From Hyphomicrobiaceae bacterium (GTDB lineage Bacteria; Pseudomonadota; Alphaproteobacteria; Rhizobiales; Hyphomicrobiaceae): a stretch of 64,000 bases of DNA. Below the pieces are notes generated by a model, which saw only the letters and a program-made list of their open reading frames with translations, was not told the origin of the DNA and searched no databases. How positions within the stretch are numbered: position 1 is the first letter of the stretch; the number at the start of each line of letters is the position of its first letter. A program made the translations under genes and the position numbers. The stretch covers positions 1 to 64,000 of the forward strand of contig JANXWC010000069.1 in NCBI GenBank assembly GCA_025351355.1, written 5' to 3'. Below are positions 39,268-47,837 of this stretch, one piece after another.

Positions 39268-41343
39268 ATGCCCAAGAAACTGATCATTGATGGCACCGAG
39301 ATCGAAGTCGAGGACGGGCTGACCCTTATCCAGGCCTGTGAGCAGGCGGGGGCGGAAGTTCCACGTTTCTGCTATCACGAGCGTCTGTCGATCGCCGGCA
39401 ACTGCCGCATGTGCCTCGTCGAGGTGGTGGGCATGCCTAAGCCGCAGGCTAGTTGCGCGCTCGGCGTCAATGATCTGCCGCCCAACAAGGATGGCAGTCC
39501 GAAGGTCATTTTCACCAAGTCTCCGATGGTTAAAAAGGCCCGCGAGGGCGTGATGGAATTCCTGCTCATCAATCATCCGCTCGATTGCCCGATCTGCGAC
39601 CAGGGCGGCGAGTGCGATCTGCAGGATCAGGCCATGGCGTTCGGCATCGGCGCCTCGCGCTACACCGAGAACAAGCGCGCTATCGAGGAGAAAAATCTCG
39701 GGCCACTGATCAAAACCATGATGACGCGCTGCATCCAGTGCACCCGCTGCGTCCGCTTCATGACCGAAGTTGCCGGCGTCGAAGAGCTTGGCGCCATCGG
39801 CCGCGGTGAGGACATGGAGATCACGACCTACCTCGAGAAGGGCATGATGAGCGAGCTATCGGCCAACGTGGTCGATATCTGCCCGGTCGGCGCGCTGACG
39901 CATCGGCCCTGGGCGTTCAGTGCACGGCCCTGGGAAATGGACAAGACCGAGAGCATCGACGTGATGGATGCGTTGGGATCCAACATCGTCGTGCACACGC
40001 GTGGCCGTGAAGTCATGCGCGTGCTGCCGCGCAACAACGATGCCGTCAATGAGGAATGGATTTCGGACAAAACGCGCCACGTCGCCGACGGCCTCCGGAC
40101 GCAACGGCTGGATCAGCCCTACATCCGCGTCGGCGGTAAGCTCAAGCCGGCCACCTGGGACGAGGCACTGGCGCTGATCGGCTCGAAGCTGAAAGCGGCG
40201 GATCCGAAAAAAATCGGCGCCATCGTCGGCGATCTCGCCGGTGCCGAGGAAATGTTCGCGCTCAAAGAGCTGTTTACGCGGCTGGGGTCGCCCAACATCG
40301 ATTGCCGCCAGGACGGCGCCAAGCTCGATCCGACCGAAGGTCGCGCCAGTTACATATTCAATTCGACGATAGCTGGCATTGATCAGGCCGACGCCATCAT
40401 GCTGATCGGCACCAATCCGCGCCTCGAAGCGCCGGTCCTCAATGCCCGCATCCGCAAACGCTGGCGCCAGGGTGGATTGCTGGTCGGCGTGATCGGTGAA
40501 AAGGCCGATCTCGGCTACGAGTACAACTATCTCGGCACCGGCGCGGATGCGCTAGCCAAGTTCGTCGGCCACGCACCGGCCAACAAGGAGCGGCCGATGT
40601 TCATCCTCGGCGCCGGCACCCTTGCGCGGCCAGATGGAGCGGCTGTGCTGGCGACAGCGGTAAAAGCTGCGCAATCGCTCGGTTGCATCAAGGATAGCTG
40701 GAACGGATTCAATATTCTGCAAACAGCGGCGTCGCGAGTGGCTGGGCTCGATCTCGGGCTGGTACCCGCTGCCGGTGGTCGCGGCGTCGCGGAAATGTTG
40801 TCCGGCGGGATGGAACTGGTCTATCTGCTCGGTGCCGACGAATTTGATACCTCGATACTCGGCCGCACCTTTGTTGTCTATCAGGGCAGCCACGGCGACA
40901 ACGGCGCCCATATCGCCGATGTCGTTTTACCCGGCTCGGCCTATACCGAGAAATCCGCGACCTACGTCAACACCGAGGGCCGTGCGCAGATGACGATGAA
41001 GGCCGCTTTCGCCCCCGGTGTCGCCAAGGAGGATTGGTCGATCCTGCGCGCCCTGTCGACGCACGCCGGACAGACTTTGCCCTACGACAATCTCACCGCG
41101 TTGCGCGCCGCCATGTACAAGGTCGCGCCGCAGTTGGCCCGTCTCGGCAGCGTGGCATCAGCCGATGCGGCTGATCTCGGCAAGCTCGCCGGACTCCCCG
41201 GCACGATGACGCAGGCGCCGTTCGTCAACACTGTCCGCGACTTCTACCTCACCAACCCGATCGCCCGCGCCTCCACCATCATGGGCGAATTGTCCGCTCT
41301 CGCCGCCAACCTCAAACCCACGACCCGCGCGGCGGCGGAATAG
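39268..41343 (+). CDS. nuoG: NADH-quinone oxidoreductase subunit G
   Basis: Iron-sulfur subunit in the peripheral arm of complex I. The start is the ATG at 39268 (MPKKLIIDGTEIEVEDGLTL); the frame is open 37 codons further but that part looks non-coding. The 691-aa protein has a 2Fe-2S domain (CYHERLSIAGNCRMCLVEV), the HPLDCPICDQGGECDLQDQA motif, the 4Fe-4S motif TRCIQCTRCVRF and later CPVGALTHRPWAFSARPWEM, followed by a molybdopterin-like domain without cofactor. It normally follows nuoF; here it is the first nuo gene of the cluster and pgeF lies upstream in the opposite direction. Confidence 0.96.
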   Translation: MPKKLIIDGTEIEVEDGLTLIQACEQAGAEVPRFCYHERLSIAGNCRMCLVEVVGMPKPQASCALGVNDLPPNKDGSPKVIFTKSPMVKKAREGVMEFLLINHPLDCPICDQGGECDLQDQAMAFGIGASRYTENKRAIEEKNLGPLIKTMMTRCIQCTRCVRFMTEVAGVEELGAIGRGEDMEITTYLEKGMMSELSANVVDICPVGALTHRPWAFSARPWEMDKTESIDVMDALGSNIVVHTRGREVMRVLPRNNDAVNEEWISDKTRHVADGLRTQRLDQPYIRVGGKLKPATWDEALALIGSKLKAADPKKIGAIVGDLAGAEEMFALKELFTRLGSPNIDCRQDGAKLDPTEGRASYIFNSTIAGIDQADAIMLIGTNPRLEAPVLNARIRKRWRQGGLLVGVIGEKADLGYEYNYLGTGADALAKFVGHAPANKERPMFILGAGTLARPDGAAVLATAVKAAQSLGCIKDSWNGFNILQTAASRVAGLDLGLVPAAGGRGVAEMLSGGMELVYLLGADEFDTSILGRTFVVYQGSHGDNGAHIADVVLPGSAYTEKSATYVNTEGRAQMTMKAAFAPGVAKEDWSILRALSTHAGQTLPYDNLTALRAAMYKVAPQLARLGSVASADAADLGKLAGLPGTMTQAPFVNTVRDFYLTNPIARASTIMGELSALAANLKPTTRAAAE

Positions 41344-41364
41344 GTGGGCGTTCCGACACCTTTC

Positions 41365-41500
41365 CGTCATGGCCGCGCAGGCGGCCATCCACGACAAATC
41401 TCTTTGGACACGAAGCCAGCCACTGCAATGACTTTGAATTTCACCGCTTGCTCTGATTTGCCGTCCGCTGTCGTGGATGGCCGCCTGCGCGGCCATGACG
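41365..41500. repeat. REPIN-like element: perfect 32-bp inverted repeat between nuoG and nuoH
   Basis: The arms at 41365-41396 and 41469-41500 are exact reverse complements over 32 bp, separated by 72 bp. Each arm contains its own small palindrome, GGCCGCGCAGGCGGCC. A related pair lies at 43009-43177. The structure, two inverted palindromic units with a spacer, is that of a REP doublet. Confidence 0.92.
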
Positions 41501-41555
41501 ATGGGTGGATGGCCATGGCGGTGGCCGCACCGCACCGAGTTGGGAAAGCATCCTG

Positions 41556-42614
41556 ATGTATCCAAAAACTCTCGACACCTGGTGGGATTGGGGCCTCTGG
41601 CTCGCGTTGACGGTCGGCCTCAGCCTGCTGCTGCTGGTGGTGCTGTTGGTCATCGTCGCGTTCCTGCTGCTGATGGATCGCAAGGTGTGGGCGGCGGTGC
41701 AGATGCGGCGCGGCCCCAACGTGGTTGGCCCGTTCGGCCTGCTGCAATCGTTCGCTGACCTGCTGAAATTCGTGCTCAAGGAGCCGTTGATCCCCGCCGG
41801 CGCCGATAAGGGTGTGTTCCTGCTCGCCCCACTGGTCACGGCCATCCTGGCGCTCGCCGCCTGGGCCGTCATCCCCGTCGGCAACGGCATGGCGATGGCC
41901 AACATCAACGTCGGCATTCTCTACCTGTTCGCCATTTCCTCGCTCGGCGTCTACGGCATCATCATGGGCGGCTGGGCGTCCAACTCGAAATATCCGTTCC
42001 TCGGCGCGCTCCGTTCGGCGGCGCAGATGGTGTCCTACGAGGTCTCGATCGGCTTTGTCATCATCACCGTGTTGTTGTGCGCGGGGTCGCTCAATCTCAA
42101 CGACATCATCAAGGCCCAGCAAGTCGGCATCGGCACACGCGTCGGCCTGCCCGCGAGCTTCCTTGACTGGTATTGGCTGCCGCTGTTCCCGATGTTTGTT
42201 GTCTTCTTCATCTCGGCTCTGGCGGAGACCAACCGTCCCCCGTTCGATCTAGTGGAAGCGGAATCGGAACTCGTCGCCGGATTCATGGTCGAATACGGCT
42301 CGACGCCCTACCTGCTGTTCATGCTTGGCGAGTACGTGGCCATCGTCACCATGTGCGCGATGACGTCGATCCTGTTCCTCGGCGGCTGGCTCCCTCCGCT
42401 CGACATCGCGCCGCTCAACTGGATCCCCGGACCGCTGTGGTTCCTGCTCAAGATCACCTTCGTGTTTTTCATGTTCGCCATGGTGAAAGCCATGGTCCCC
42501 CGTTACCGCTACGATCAACTCATGCGCCTCGGCTGGAAAATCTTCCTGCCGCTGTCGCTGGTGATGGTCGTCGTCGTCGCCGGCCTCCTCCAATTCGGCC
42601 CCCAGGTGCGGTGA
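41556..42614 (+). CDS. nuoH: NADH-quinone oxidoreductase subunit H
   Basis: Membrane subunit next to the quinone site of complex I. The start ATG 41556 ([20 protein letters not shown]) follows GGGAAAG; an upstream in-frame start would lie within the repeat. The 352-aa protein has the NuoH motifs [40 protein letters not shown], and [27 protein letters not shown] in the acidic quinone-chamber loop. Its stop overlaps the start of the next small ORF by one base. Confidence 0.96.
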   Translation: MYPKTLDTWWDWGLWLALTVGLSLLLLVVLLVIVAFLLLMDRKVWAAVQMRRGPNVVGPFGLLQSFADLLKFVLKEPLIPAGADKGVFLLAPLVTAILALAAWAVIPVGNGMAMANINVGILYLFAISSLGVYGIIMGGWASNSKYPFLGALRSAAQMVSYEVSIGFVIITVLLCAGSLNLNDIIKAQQVGIGTRVGLPASFLDWYWLPLFPMFVVFFISALAETNRPPFDLVEAESELVAGFMVEYGSTPYLLFMLGEYVAIVTMCAMTSILFLGGWLPPLDIAPLNWIPGPLWFLLKITFVFFMFAMVKAMVPRYRYDQLMRLGWKIFLPLSLVMVVVVAGLLQFGPQVR

Positions 42615-43000
42615 TGTTGCAATCGCTGACGTCACTTACAGTTGAGCAAAAGATTGTAGTCTGGTTCACTGCCTTTTGCGCTGCCGGCGTTTTCGTATCT
42701 GTAGTCGCTTTGCCAGCAAAACCAACTTGGGTTAGTACCATCATTTGGTTTGCTTTTGGGGTTGGCATTTGCGACTGGATTTTAACTTTGATCAAGCAAA
42801 GCGTGCCGTCCTTCGGAGACTCTAAATTTTTTGGTGCGATTGCGCTGGCAGGGAACGCCGCAGTTGCAGCAGTTTGCGGTCGATATTGTGTTTCACCTGC
42901 ACAAAGGTCGGCTGGCGTAGTGCGATTGGTTTTCTATGCCATAGCAGCAATTCTTCTCGGAGCTGCCGCAGTCGTTACAATATGGGCTTGGACAAGGTAA
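42614..43000 (+). CDS. Hypothetical four-helix membrane protein inserted between nuoH and nuoI
   Basis: The ATG at 42614 shares a base with the nuoH stop (TGATG), so it is positioned for translational coupling. The 128-aa product starts [20 protein letters not shown] and has about four helices (VWFTAFCAAGVFVSVVALPA, WVSTIIWFAFGVGICDWILT, FFGAIALAGNAAVAAVCGRY, LVFYAIAAILLGAAAVVTIW). It matches no nuo subunit, and in ordinary nuo operons nuoI follows nuoH directly. Base use is clearly richer in A and T than in nuoH and nuoI, which suggests recent acquisition. A REPIN-like repeat begins 9 bp after its stop. Confidence 0.72.
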   Translation: MLQSLTSLTVEQKIVVWFTAFCAAGVFVSVVALPAKPTWVSTIIWFAFGVGICDWILTLIKQSVPSFGDSKFFGAIALAGNAAVAAVCGRYCVSPAQRSAGVVRLVFYAIAAILLGAAAVVTIWAWTR

Positions 43001-43008
43001 ATAGTTGA

Positions 43009-43177
43009 CTTGCTTGGGTGGCCGCCTTCGCGGGCATGACGACGATAGAGTGGTGAGTGCGTAGACGTGAAATTAGAACGCAAGCCGAATGAACATCGCA
43101 AGACGGATCACGTCACTTTCTCCCAGAAAACCCACCCCATCCACCGTCATGGCCGCGTAGGCGGCCACCCAAGCAAG
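43009..43177. repeat. REPIN-like inverted repeat between the 128-aa ORF and nuoI
   Basis: The arms at 43009-43041 and 43145-43177 are reverse complements over 33 bp with a few mismatches, around a spacer of about 100 bp. The core CGTCATGGCCGCG-AGGCGGCCA is shared with the arms at 41365-41500, so the two elements are one family. They flank nuoH plus the 128-aa ORF. Confidence 0.88.
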
Positions 43178-43220
43178 GTAATGGTAAGCAAGTGCGACGC
43201 CGAGAATTGGAACTGAAATC

Positions 43221-43709
43221 ATGAACATCGCCCGTGGCGTCAAATCGCTGTTTCTGACGGAGTTCGTCTCCGCGTTCTTCTTGACGATGCGCTATTTCTT
43301 CGCGCCGAAGAAAACGCTGAACTACCCGTTTGAGAAAGGTCCGCTGTCGCCCCGCTTCCGCGGCGAGCACGCGCTGCGCCGCTATCCCAACGGCGAGGAA
43401 CGCTGCATCGCCTGCAAGCTGTGCGAGGCAATCTGCCCGGCGCAAGCGATCACCATTGAGGCCGGCCCGCGCCGCAACGACGGCACCCGACGCACCACGC
43501 GCTACGACATCGACATGGTCAAATGCATCTATTGCGGCCTGTGCCAGGAGGCCTGCCCGGTCGATGCCATCGTCGAGGGACCGAACTTCGAATTCGCCAC
43601 CGAAACGCGCGAGGAACTGTACTACGATAAGGATCGACTCCTTGCCAACGGGGATAGATGGGAACGCGAGATCGCCGCCAACCTGAAACTGGATGCGCCG
43701 TTTAGGTGA
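43221..43709 (+). CDS. nuoI: NADH-quinone oxidoreductase subunit I
   Basis: Carries iron-sulfur clusters N6a and N6b that pass electrons towards quinone. The 162-aa protein starts [20 protein letters not shown] and has two 4Fe-4S motifs, [15 protein letters not shown] near residue 62 and [15 protein letters not shown] near residue 101. The family segment [19 protein letters not shown] precedes the first. Length is normal. Confidence 0.96.
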   Translation: MNIARGVKSLFLTEFVSAFFLTMRYFFAPKKTLNYPFEKGPLSPRFRGEHALRRYPNGEERCIACKLCEAICPAQAITIEAGPRRNDGTRRTTRYDIDMVKCIYCGLCQEACPVDAIVEGPNFEFATETREELYYDKDRLLANGDRWEREIAANLKLDAPFR

Positions 43710-43740
43710 GATTGAGTTTTTCGGGCGCCACGCCCACAAC

Positions 43741-43882
43741 TGTCATCCTAGGCCTTGTGCCTAGGACCCAGAGTTCAACAAGCGACGCCATAGCAGAACA
43801 AACCATGTTGCAACCGCGTACTCCAACTCAAAGCGCCGAGCCTGCCGAGGGCTGGGTCCCGGGCACAAGGCCCAAGATGACA
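43741..43882. repeat. Inverted repeat between nuoI and nuoJ
   Basis: The arms at 43741-43770 and 43853-43882 are reverse complements over 30 bp with a few mismatches. The left arm contains a perfect small hairpin, CCTAGGCCTTGTGCCTAGG. The pattern TGTCATCCTAGGCCTTGTGC resembles a repeat common in alphaproteobacterial intergenic regions. It is a different family from the two elements around nuoH. Confidence 0.87.
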
Positions 43883-43928
43883 TCTGTCTTTGTCGTTGCT
43901 CCCTGAACACCTCGCCGAGATCAATGAC

Positions 43929-44582
43929 ATGACCCTTGCCGCAGCCTTTTTCTATCTGTTCGCAGCCATCACCGTGGCCTCCGCGTTCAAGGTTATTTCT
44001 GCCAAGAACCCAGTGCATGCGGTGCTGTATCTGATCCTGGCGTTCTTCAACGCGGCTGGATTGTTCGTCCTGCTCGGCGCCGAATTCCTGGCGATGATCC
44101 TGGTGGTCGTCTACGTCGGCGCGGTCGCTGTGCTGTTCCTGTTCGTCGTGATGATGCTGGACGTCGATTTCGCGCAGTTGCGCGCCGGTTTCATGAAGAA
44201 TGCCACACTGGGCTTCACCGTCGGCATGATCGTGCTGGCCGAGATCGTGTTCTTCGTGGCCACGCAATTCCTGAAACCCGGCGCATTGCCGGCAGGCTTG
44301 GTGCGCGCTGCTCCCATACCGCAAGGCATCACCAACACTGAGGCACTGGGACGGGTGCTCTACACAAAATACGTCTACTTTTTCCAGGGCGCCGGCCTCA
44401 TCCTGCTCGTCGCCATGATCGGCGCCATCGTGCTGACCCTGCGTCACAAGCCCAACGTTCGCCGCCAGAACATCTCCGAACAGAACGCGCGGACCAAATC
44501 AACGGCCATGGACGTGATCAAAGTGCCTAGCGGCGGTTACAATATTCCCGACAAAGCTGCAGCAAAGGTGGCGGCGGAGTGA
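43929..44582 (+). CDS. nuoJ: NADH-quinone oxidoreductase subunit J
   Basis: Membrane subunit of complex I. The start is the ATG at 43929 (MTLAAAFFYLFAAITVASAF); the frame is open 13 codons earlier. The 217-aa protein has five helices and the conserved NPVHAVLYLILAFFNAAGLF and VYVGAVAVLFLFVVMMLDVD, the pi-bulge helix. A hydrophilic C-terminal tail follows (RHKPNVRRQNISEQNARTKS). It lies after a repeat-filled gap of 219 bp. Confidence 0.95.
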   Translation: MTLAAAFFYLFAAITVASAFKVISAKNPVHAVLYLILAFFNAAGLFVLLGAEFLAMILVVVYVGAVAVLFLFVVMMLDVDFAQLRAGFMKNATLGFTVGMIVLAEIVFFVATQFLKPGALPAGLVRAAPIPQGITNTEALGRVLYTKYVYFFQGAGLILLVAMIGAIVLTLRHKPNVRRQNISEQNARTKSTAMDVIKVPSGGYNIPDKAAAKVAAE

Positions 44583-44657
44583 TGTCGACATGCGGATACA
44601 TCGTCGAATTCGCCAATACTTCCGCGCATCGTCGTGCAAGCCAAGGGACCGCGGAGC

Positions 44658-44945
44658 ATGGGCATGATGGCACTGTTTTTCTGGCCGCTGCTGTTTGTGC
44701 TGCCGGTGGCGCTGTTCTGGTTGGCGTGGATGGGCATGTTCACGCTGGCGTCGCTGACCTGGTTGAGCATGACGTGGCGGTTGTGGATCTGGCCGGTCGC
44801 GGCGATGTTTATCGCCATTTATCTGGTCGGGCCGCTGCTGCATGGTGTGCACCACGTCATCGGCACGCTGGTATCAATTGCGCTGTGGGTCGCGCTGCCG
44901 ATCGGGCTCGGCATATGGTTCGCCCGCAGGCACCCGAAGCCTTGA
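44658..44945 (+). CDS. Hypothetical Trp-rich membrane protein inserted between nuoJ and nuoK
   Basis: The ATG at 44658 has AAGGGA about 10 nt before it; a GTG at 44634 is an alternative start. The 95-aa product (MGMMALFFWPLLFVLPVALF) has about three helices, with many tryptophans (WLAWMGMFTLASLTWLSMTW, LWIWPVAAMFIAIYLVGPLL) and a His pair in LLHGVHHVIGTLV. In standard nuo operons nuoK follows nuoJ within a few bases; here 400 bp intervene and this ORF fills them. It resembles no complex I subunit I know. Base use is like the neighbours. Confidence 0.65.
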   Translation: MGMMALFFWPLLFVLPVALFWLAWMGMFTLASLTWLSMTWRLWIWPVAAMFIAIYLVGPLLHGVHHVIGTLVSIALWVALPIGLGIWFARRHPKP

Positions 44946-44982
44946 TCCCGGTACGACGCAAAACGATGATCGGACAAATTAA

Positions 44983-45288
44983 ATGATAGGCCTGGGCCAC
45001 TATCTCACCGTTGCAGCCATGCTGTTCACGCTCGGCATCTTCGGCATATTCCTCAACCGCAAGAATGTGATCGTCATCCTGATGTCGATCGAGCTGATGT
45101 TGCTGGCAGTCAATATCAACCTCGTGGCGTTCTCGTCGTTTCTCGGTGATCTCGCCGGACAGGTGTTCGCGTTGTTCGTGCTGACGGTCGCCGCCGGTGA
45201 AGCGGCAATCGGCCTCGCCATCGTCGTCGTCTACTTCCGCAACCGCGGTTCCATCGCGGTCGAGGATATCAATCTGATGAAGGGGTGA
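44983..45288 (+). CDS. nuoK: NADH-quinone oxidoreductase subunit K
   Basis: Smallest core membrane subunit of complex I, with two glutamates in its proton path. The 101-aa protein starts [20 protein letters not shown], and shows [20 protein letters not shown] with Glu near residue 37 and [20 protein letters not shown] with Glu near residue 73. The three-helix layout and length are normal. Confidence 0.96.
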   Translation: MIGLGHYLTVAAMLFTLGIFGIFLNRKNVIVILMSIELMLLAVNINLVAFSSFLGDLAGQVFALFVLTVAAGEAAIGLAIVVVYFRNRGSIAVEDINLMKG

Positions 45289-45335
45289 GACTGATCCGCC
45301 CTGAACTGTTTGAGTTTGTAGCCGCCCCTCACCCT

Positions 45336-45373
45336 CCCCTCTCCCCATTGCAGAAGTGCAATAGGGAGAGGGG
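45336..45373. repeat. Long hairpin between nuoK and nuoL
   Basis: A 17-bp stem with a single mismatch (45336-45352 with 45357-45373) closes a GAAG loop; the core is CCCCTCTCCCCATTGCA. It sits 17 nt upstream of the nuoL start, so if formed in the mRNA it could affect nuoL translation. The CCCTCTCCCC block relates it to the repeat family of 33212-33339. Confidence 0.85.
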
Positions 45374-45390
45374 CCTAGATCGAGCTTCAC

Positions 45391-47433
45391 ATGCAAAACG
45401 CTGCACTGCTCATCGTCTTCCTCCCGCTCGCCGGCGCGCTGATTGCGGGTTTCTTCGGGCGTGTGCTGGGCGAACGTCCCAGTGAAGTCGTCACCACCGC
45501 GTTCCTGCTGCTGGCGGCTATCTTGTCGTGGTGGGTATTCACGCAGGTCGGGTTCGGTCACGCCGTCTTCAAGGTACCGGTCATGCGCTGGATTACATCG
45601 GGCGATCTCGATGTGAACTGGACGCTGCGTGTTGATACGCTCACCGCCGTTATGCTCGTTGTTGTCACCACCGTATCCAGCCTCGTTCACCTCTATTCCA
45701 TCGGCTACATGGCCGAGGACGACAGCCGGCAGCGCTTCTTCGCCTACCTTTCATTATTCACCTTCGCCATGTTGATGCTGGTGACCGCCGACAACCTGCT
45801 GCAGATGTTCTTCGGTTGGGAGGGCGTCGGCCTCGCGTCATACCTGCTGATCGGCTTTTGGTACAAAAAACCCTCGGCCAATGCCGCCGCCATCAAGGCG
45901 TTCGTGGTCAACCGTGTCGGCGACTTCGGGTTCGCGTTGGGCATTTTCGGGCTGTTCGCGGTGTGCGGTTCGATCAACCTCGATCAGATTTTCGGCGCGG
46001 TGCCGGCGCTGGCAGGCAAGCCGTTCGAGTTCCTCGGCTATCAGGTCGACACGCTGACCTGCCTGGCGCTGTTGCTGTTCATGGGCGCTATGGGCAAATC
46101 AGCGCAATTCCTGCTGCATACTTGGTTGCCCGATGCCATGGAGGGCCCGACGCCGGTGTCGGCGCTGATCCACGCGGCCACCATGGTCACCGCCGGTGTG
46201 TTCATGGTTGCGCGCCTGTCGCCGGTGTTCGAACTGGCGCCGGAAGCACTGAAGTTCGTCACCTTCATCGGCGCGCTGACGGCGTTCTTCGCCGCCACGG
46301 TCGGCCTTGTGCAGAACGACATCAAGCGCGTCATCGCCTATTCGACGTGTTCGCAGCTCGGCTATATGTTTGTCGCTTGTGGCGTCGGTGCGTATACGGC
46401 CGGCATCTTCCATCTGTTCACGCACGCCTTCTTCAAGGCGCTGCTGTTCCTCGGCGCGGGCTCGGTGATCCATGCCATGCACCACGAGCAGGACATGCGA
46501 AATATGGGCGGCCTGCAAAAGCTGATCCCCAAGACCTGGGCGATGATGCTGATCGGCACCTTGGCACTGACCGGTGTCGGCATCCCCGGCTGGATCGGAT
46601 TCGCGGGATTCCACTCCAAGGATGCGATCATCGAATCGGCCTATGCGGCGCACACGCCGAACAATTATGCCTTCTGGGCGCTGGTGATTGCCGCCTTCAT
46701 GACCAGCTTCTATTCCTGGCGCTTGATGTTCATGACGTTCCACCAGCCGGCGCGCTGGGGCGCCGATCACGCCGTCCACGACGAACACGCGGAACCGGCG
46801 ACGGCGAGTGACCATGCTCATGACGACCACGGTCATGATCACACCCCGCGTGAATCACCCCTGGTGATGCTGGTGCCGCTTTATGGTCTCGCGGCTGGGG
46901 CTGTGCTGGCCGGCGTGGTGTTCACAAAATACTTCATCGGCACCGGTCACGGCCACGGCGAGGCCGATCCCTACAAGGCGTTCTGGGGCCCGTCGATCAC
47001 CGAAGGCGCCCACAACCACATCCTGCACGCCATGCATGAGATCCCCCATTGGGTCGGCTTTGCGCCGTTCGTCGCCATGCTGGCCGGGCTTGGGTTGGCC
47101 TACGTCTACTACATCCGCTCGCCGTGGCTGCCGGCCGCGACCGCCCGGACGTTCCGGCCGCTTTACCTGTTCTTCCTCAACAGGTGGTACATCGACGAAC
47201 TCTACGACTTCCTGTTCGTGCGGCCGGCATTCGCCATCGGGCGGGCGCTGTGGAAGGGCGGCGACGGCACCGTCATCGACGGCACGATCGACGGCACCGC
47301 TTCGACTGTCGGCTGGTTCACCGGCCGCGCCGTCCGCTTCCAGACCGGCTACGTCTACAACTACGCCTTCGTCATGCTGATCGGCGTCGCCGCCATTCTC
47401 ACCTACATGATCGCCGGGGGCGTCGGGCGATAA
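45391..47433 (+). CDS. nuoL: NADH-quinone oxidoreductase subunit L
   Basis: Distal antiporter-like pump of complex I, with the long lateral helix. The 680-aa protein starts [20 protein letters not shown]. It has [40 protein letters not shown], the lysine helix [20 protein letters not shown] and [21 protein letters not shown] His-rich loop lies near residues 453-483 ([20 protein letters not shown]), a feature of many alphaproteobacterial NuoL. The expected next gene, nuoM, is absent; the cluster ends here. Confidence 0.96.
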   Translation: MQNAALLIVFLPLAGALIAGFFGRVLGERPSEVVTTAFLLLAAILSWWVFTQVGFGHAVFKVPVMRWITSGDLDVNWTLRVDTLTAVMLVVVTTVSSLVHLYSIGYMAEDDSRQRFFAYLSLFTFAMLMLVTADNLLQMFFGWEGVGLASYLLIGFWYKKPSANAAAIKAFVVNRVGDFGFALGIFGLFAVCGSINLDQIFGAVPALAGKPFEFLGYQVDTLTCLALLLFMGAMGKSAQFLLHTWLPDAMEGPTPVSALIHAATMVTAGVFMVARLSPVFELAPEALKFVTFIGALTAFFAATVGLVQNDIKRVIAYSTCSQLGYMFVACGVGAYTAGIFHLFTHAFFKALLFLGAGSVIHAMHHEQDMRNMGGLQKLIPKTWAMMLIGTLALTGVGIPGWIGFAGFHSKDAIIESAYAAHTPNNYAFWALVIAAFMTSFYSWRLMFMTFHQPARWGADHAVHDEHAEPATASDHAHDDHGHDHTPRESPLVMLVPLYGLAAGAVLAGVVFTKYFIGTGHGHGEADPYKAFWGPSITEGAHNHILHAMHEIPHWVGFAPFVAMLAGLGLAYVYYIRSPWLPAATARTFRPLYLFFLNRWYIDELYDFLFVRPAFAIGRALWKGGDGTVIDGTIDGTASTVGWFTGRAVRFQTGYVYNYAFVMLIGVAAILTYMIAGGVGR

Positions 47434-47837
47434 GTCGCCCTCAAAGTGCTTCGAACACTAACTGTCGAGGGTTCAGCCAGCCGAGTTCATCGTTCTTCGT
47501 CACGGCGGCCGACGGACGATCGAGCTTTACACACATGCGCCGGTTTCGTCAGCGGCGGCTGCCTGCGACGCCTTGCAGGATAACGCGTGTCTGAACGTTG
47601 TCGACGCCACAGAGATATTCTGAGCTGCTTTGGCGGATGGAGCGACCATGCACGCTCGCAACACCGCCGACGCTTTTTGCGCCCAGCGCGGGTCGTGTGA
47701 AGTGCAGAAGCGATTTATAATGCACCAAAATGCAACTCGCCGGACCACTCGCTTCTTTGCAGCTGGAACGCCCGCGCTTTTGTGTCATGACGCCATATTG
47801 CCTAAGCTCGCGCCGGCAAATCACCACGAGGACCTCC
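47434..47837. other. Intergenic junction downstream of nuoL
   Basis: The 404 bp follow nuoL where nuoM would be expected. No nuoM remnant, repeat, tRNA or supported ORF was seen. The region must include the promoter of the next gene and probably marks a rearrangement breakpoint. Confidence 0.45.

Noticed and set aside
41365-43882. The nuo inverted repeats as insertion sequences or MITEs with target duplications
   Set aside because: No transposase gene is present and no direct target duplication could be seen next to the arms. Paired palindromic units fit REP doublets better.
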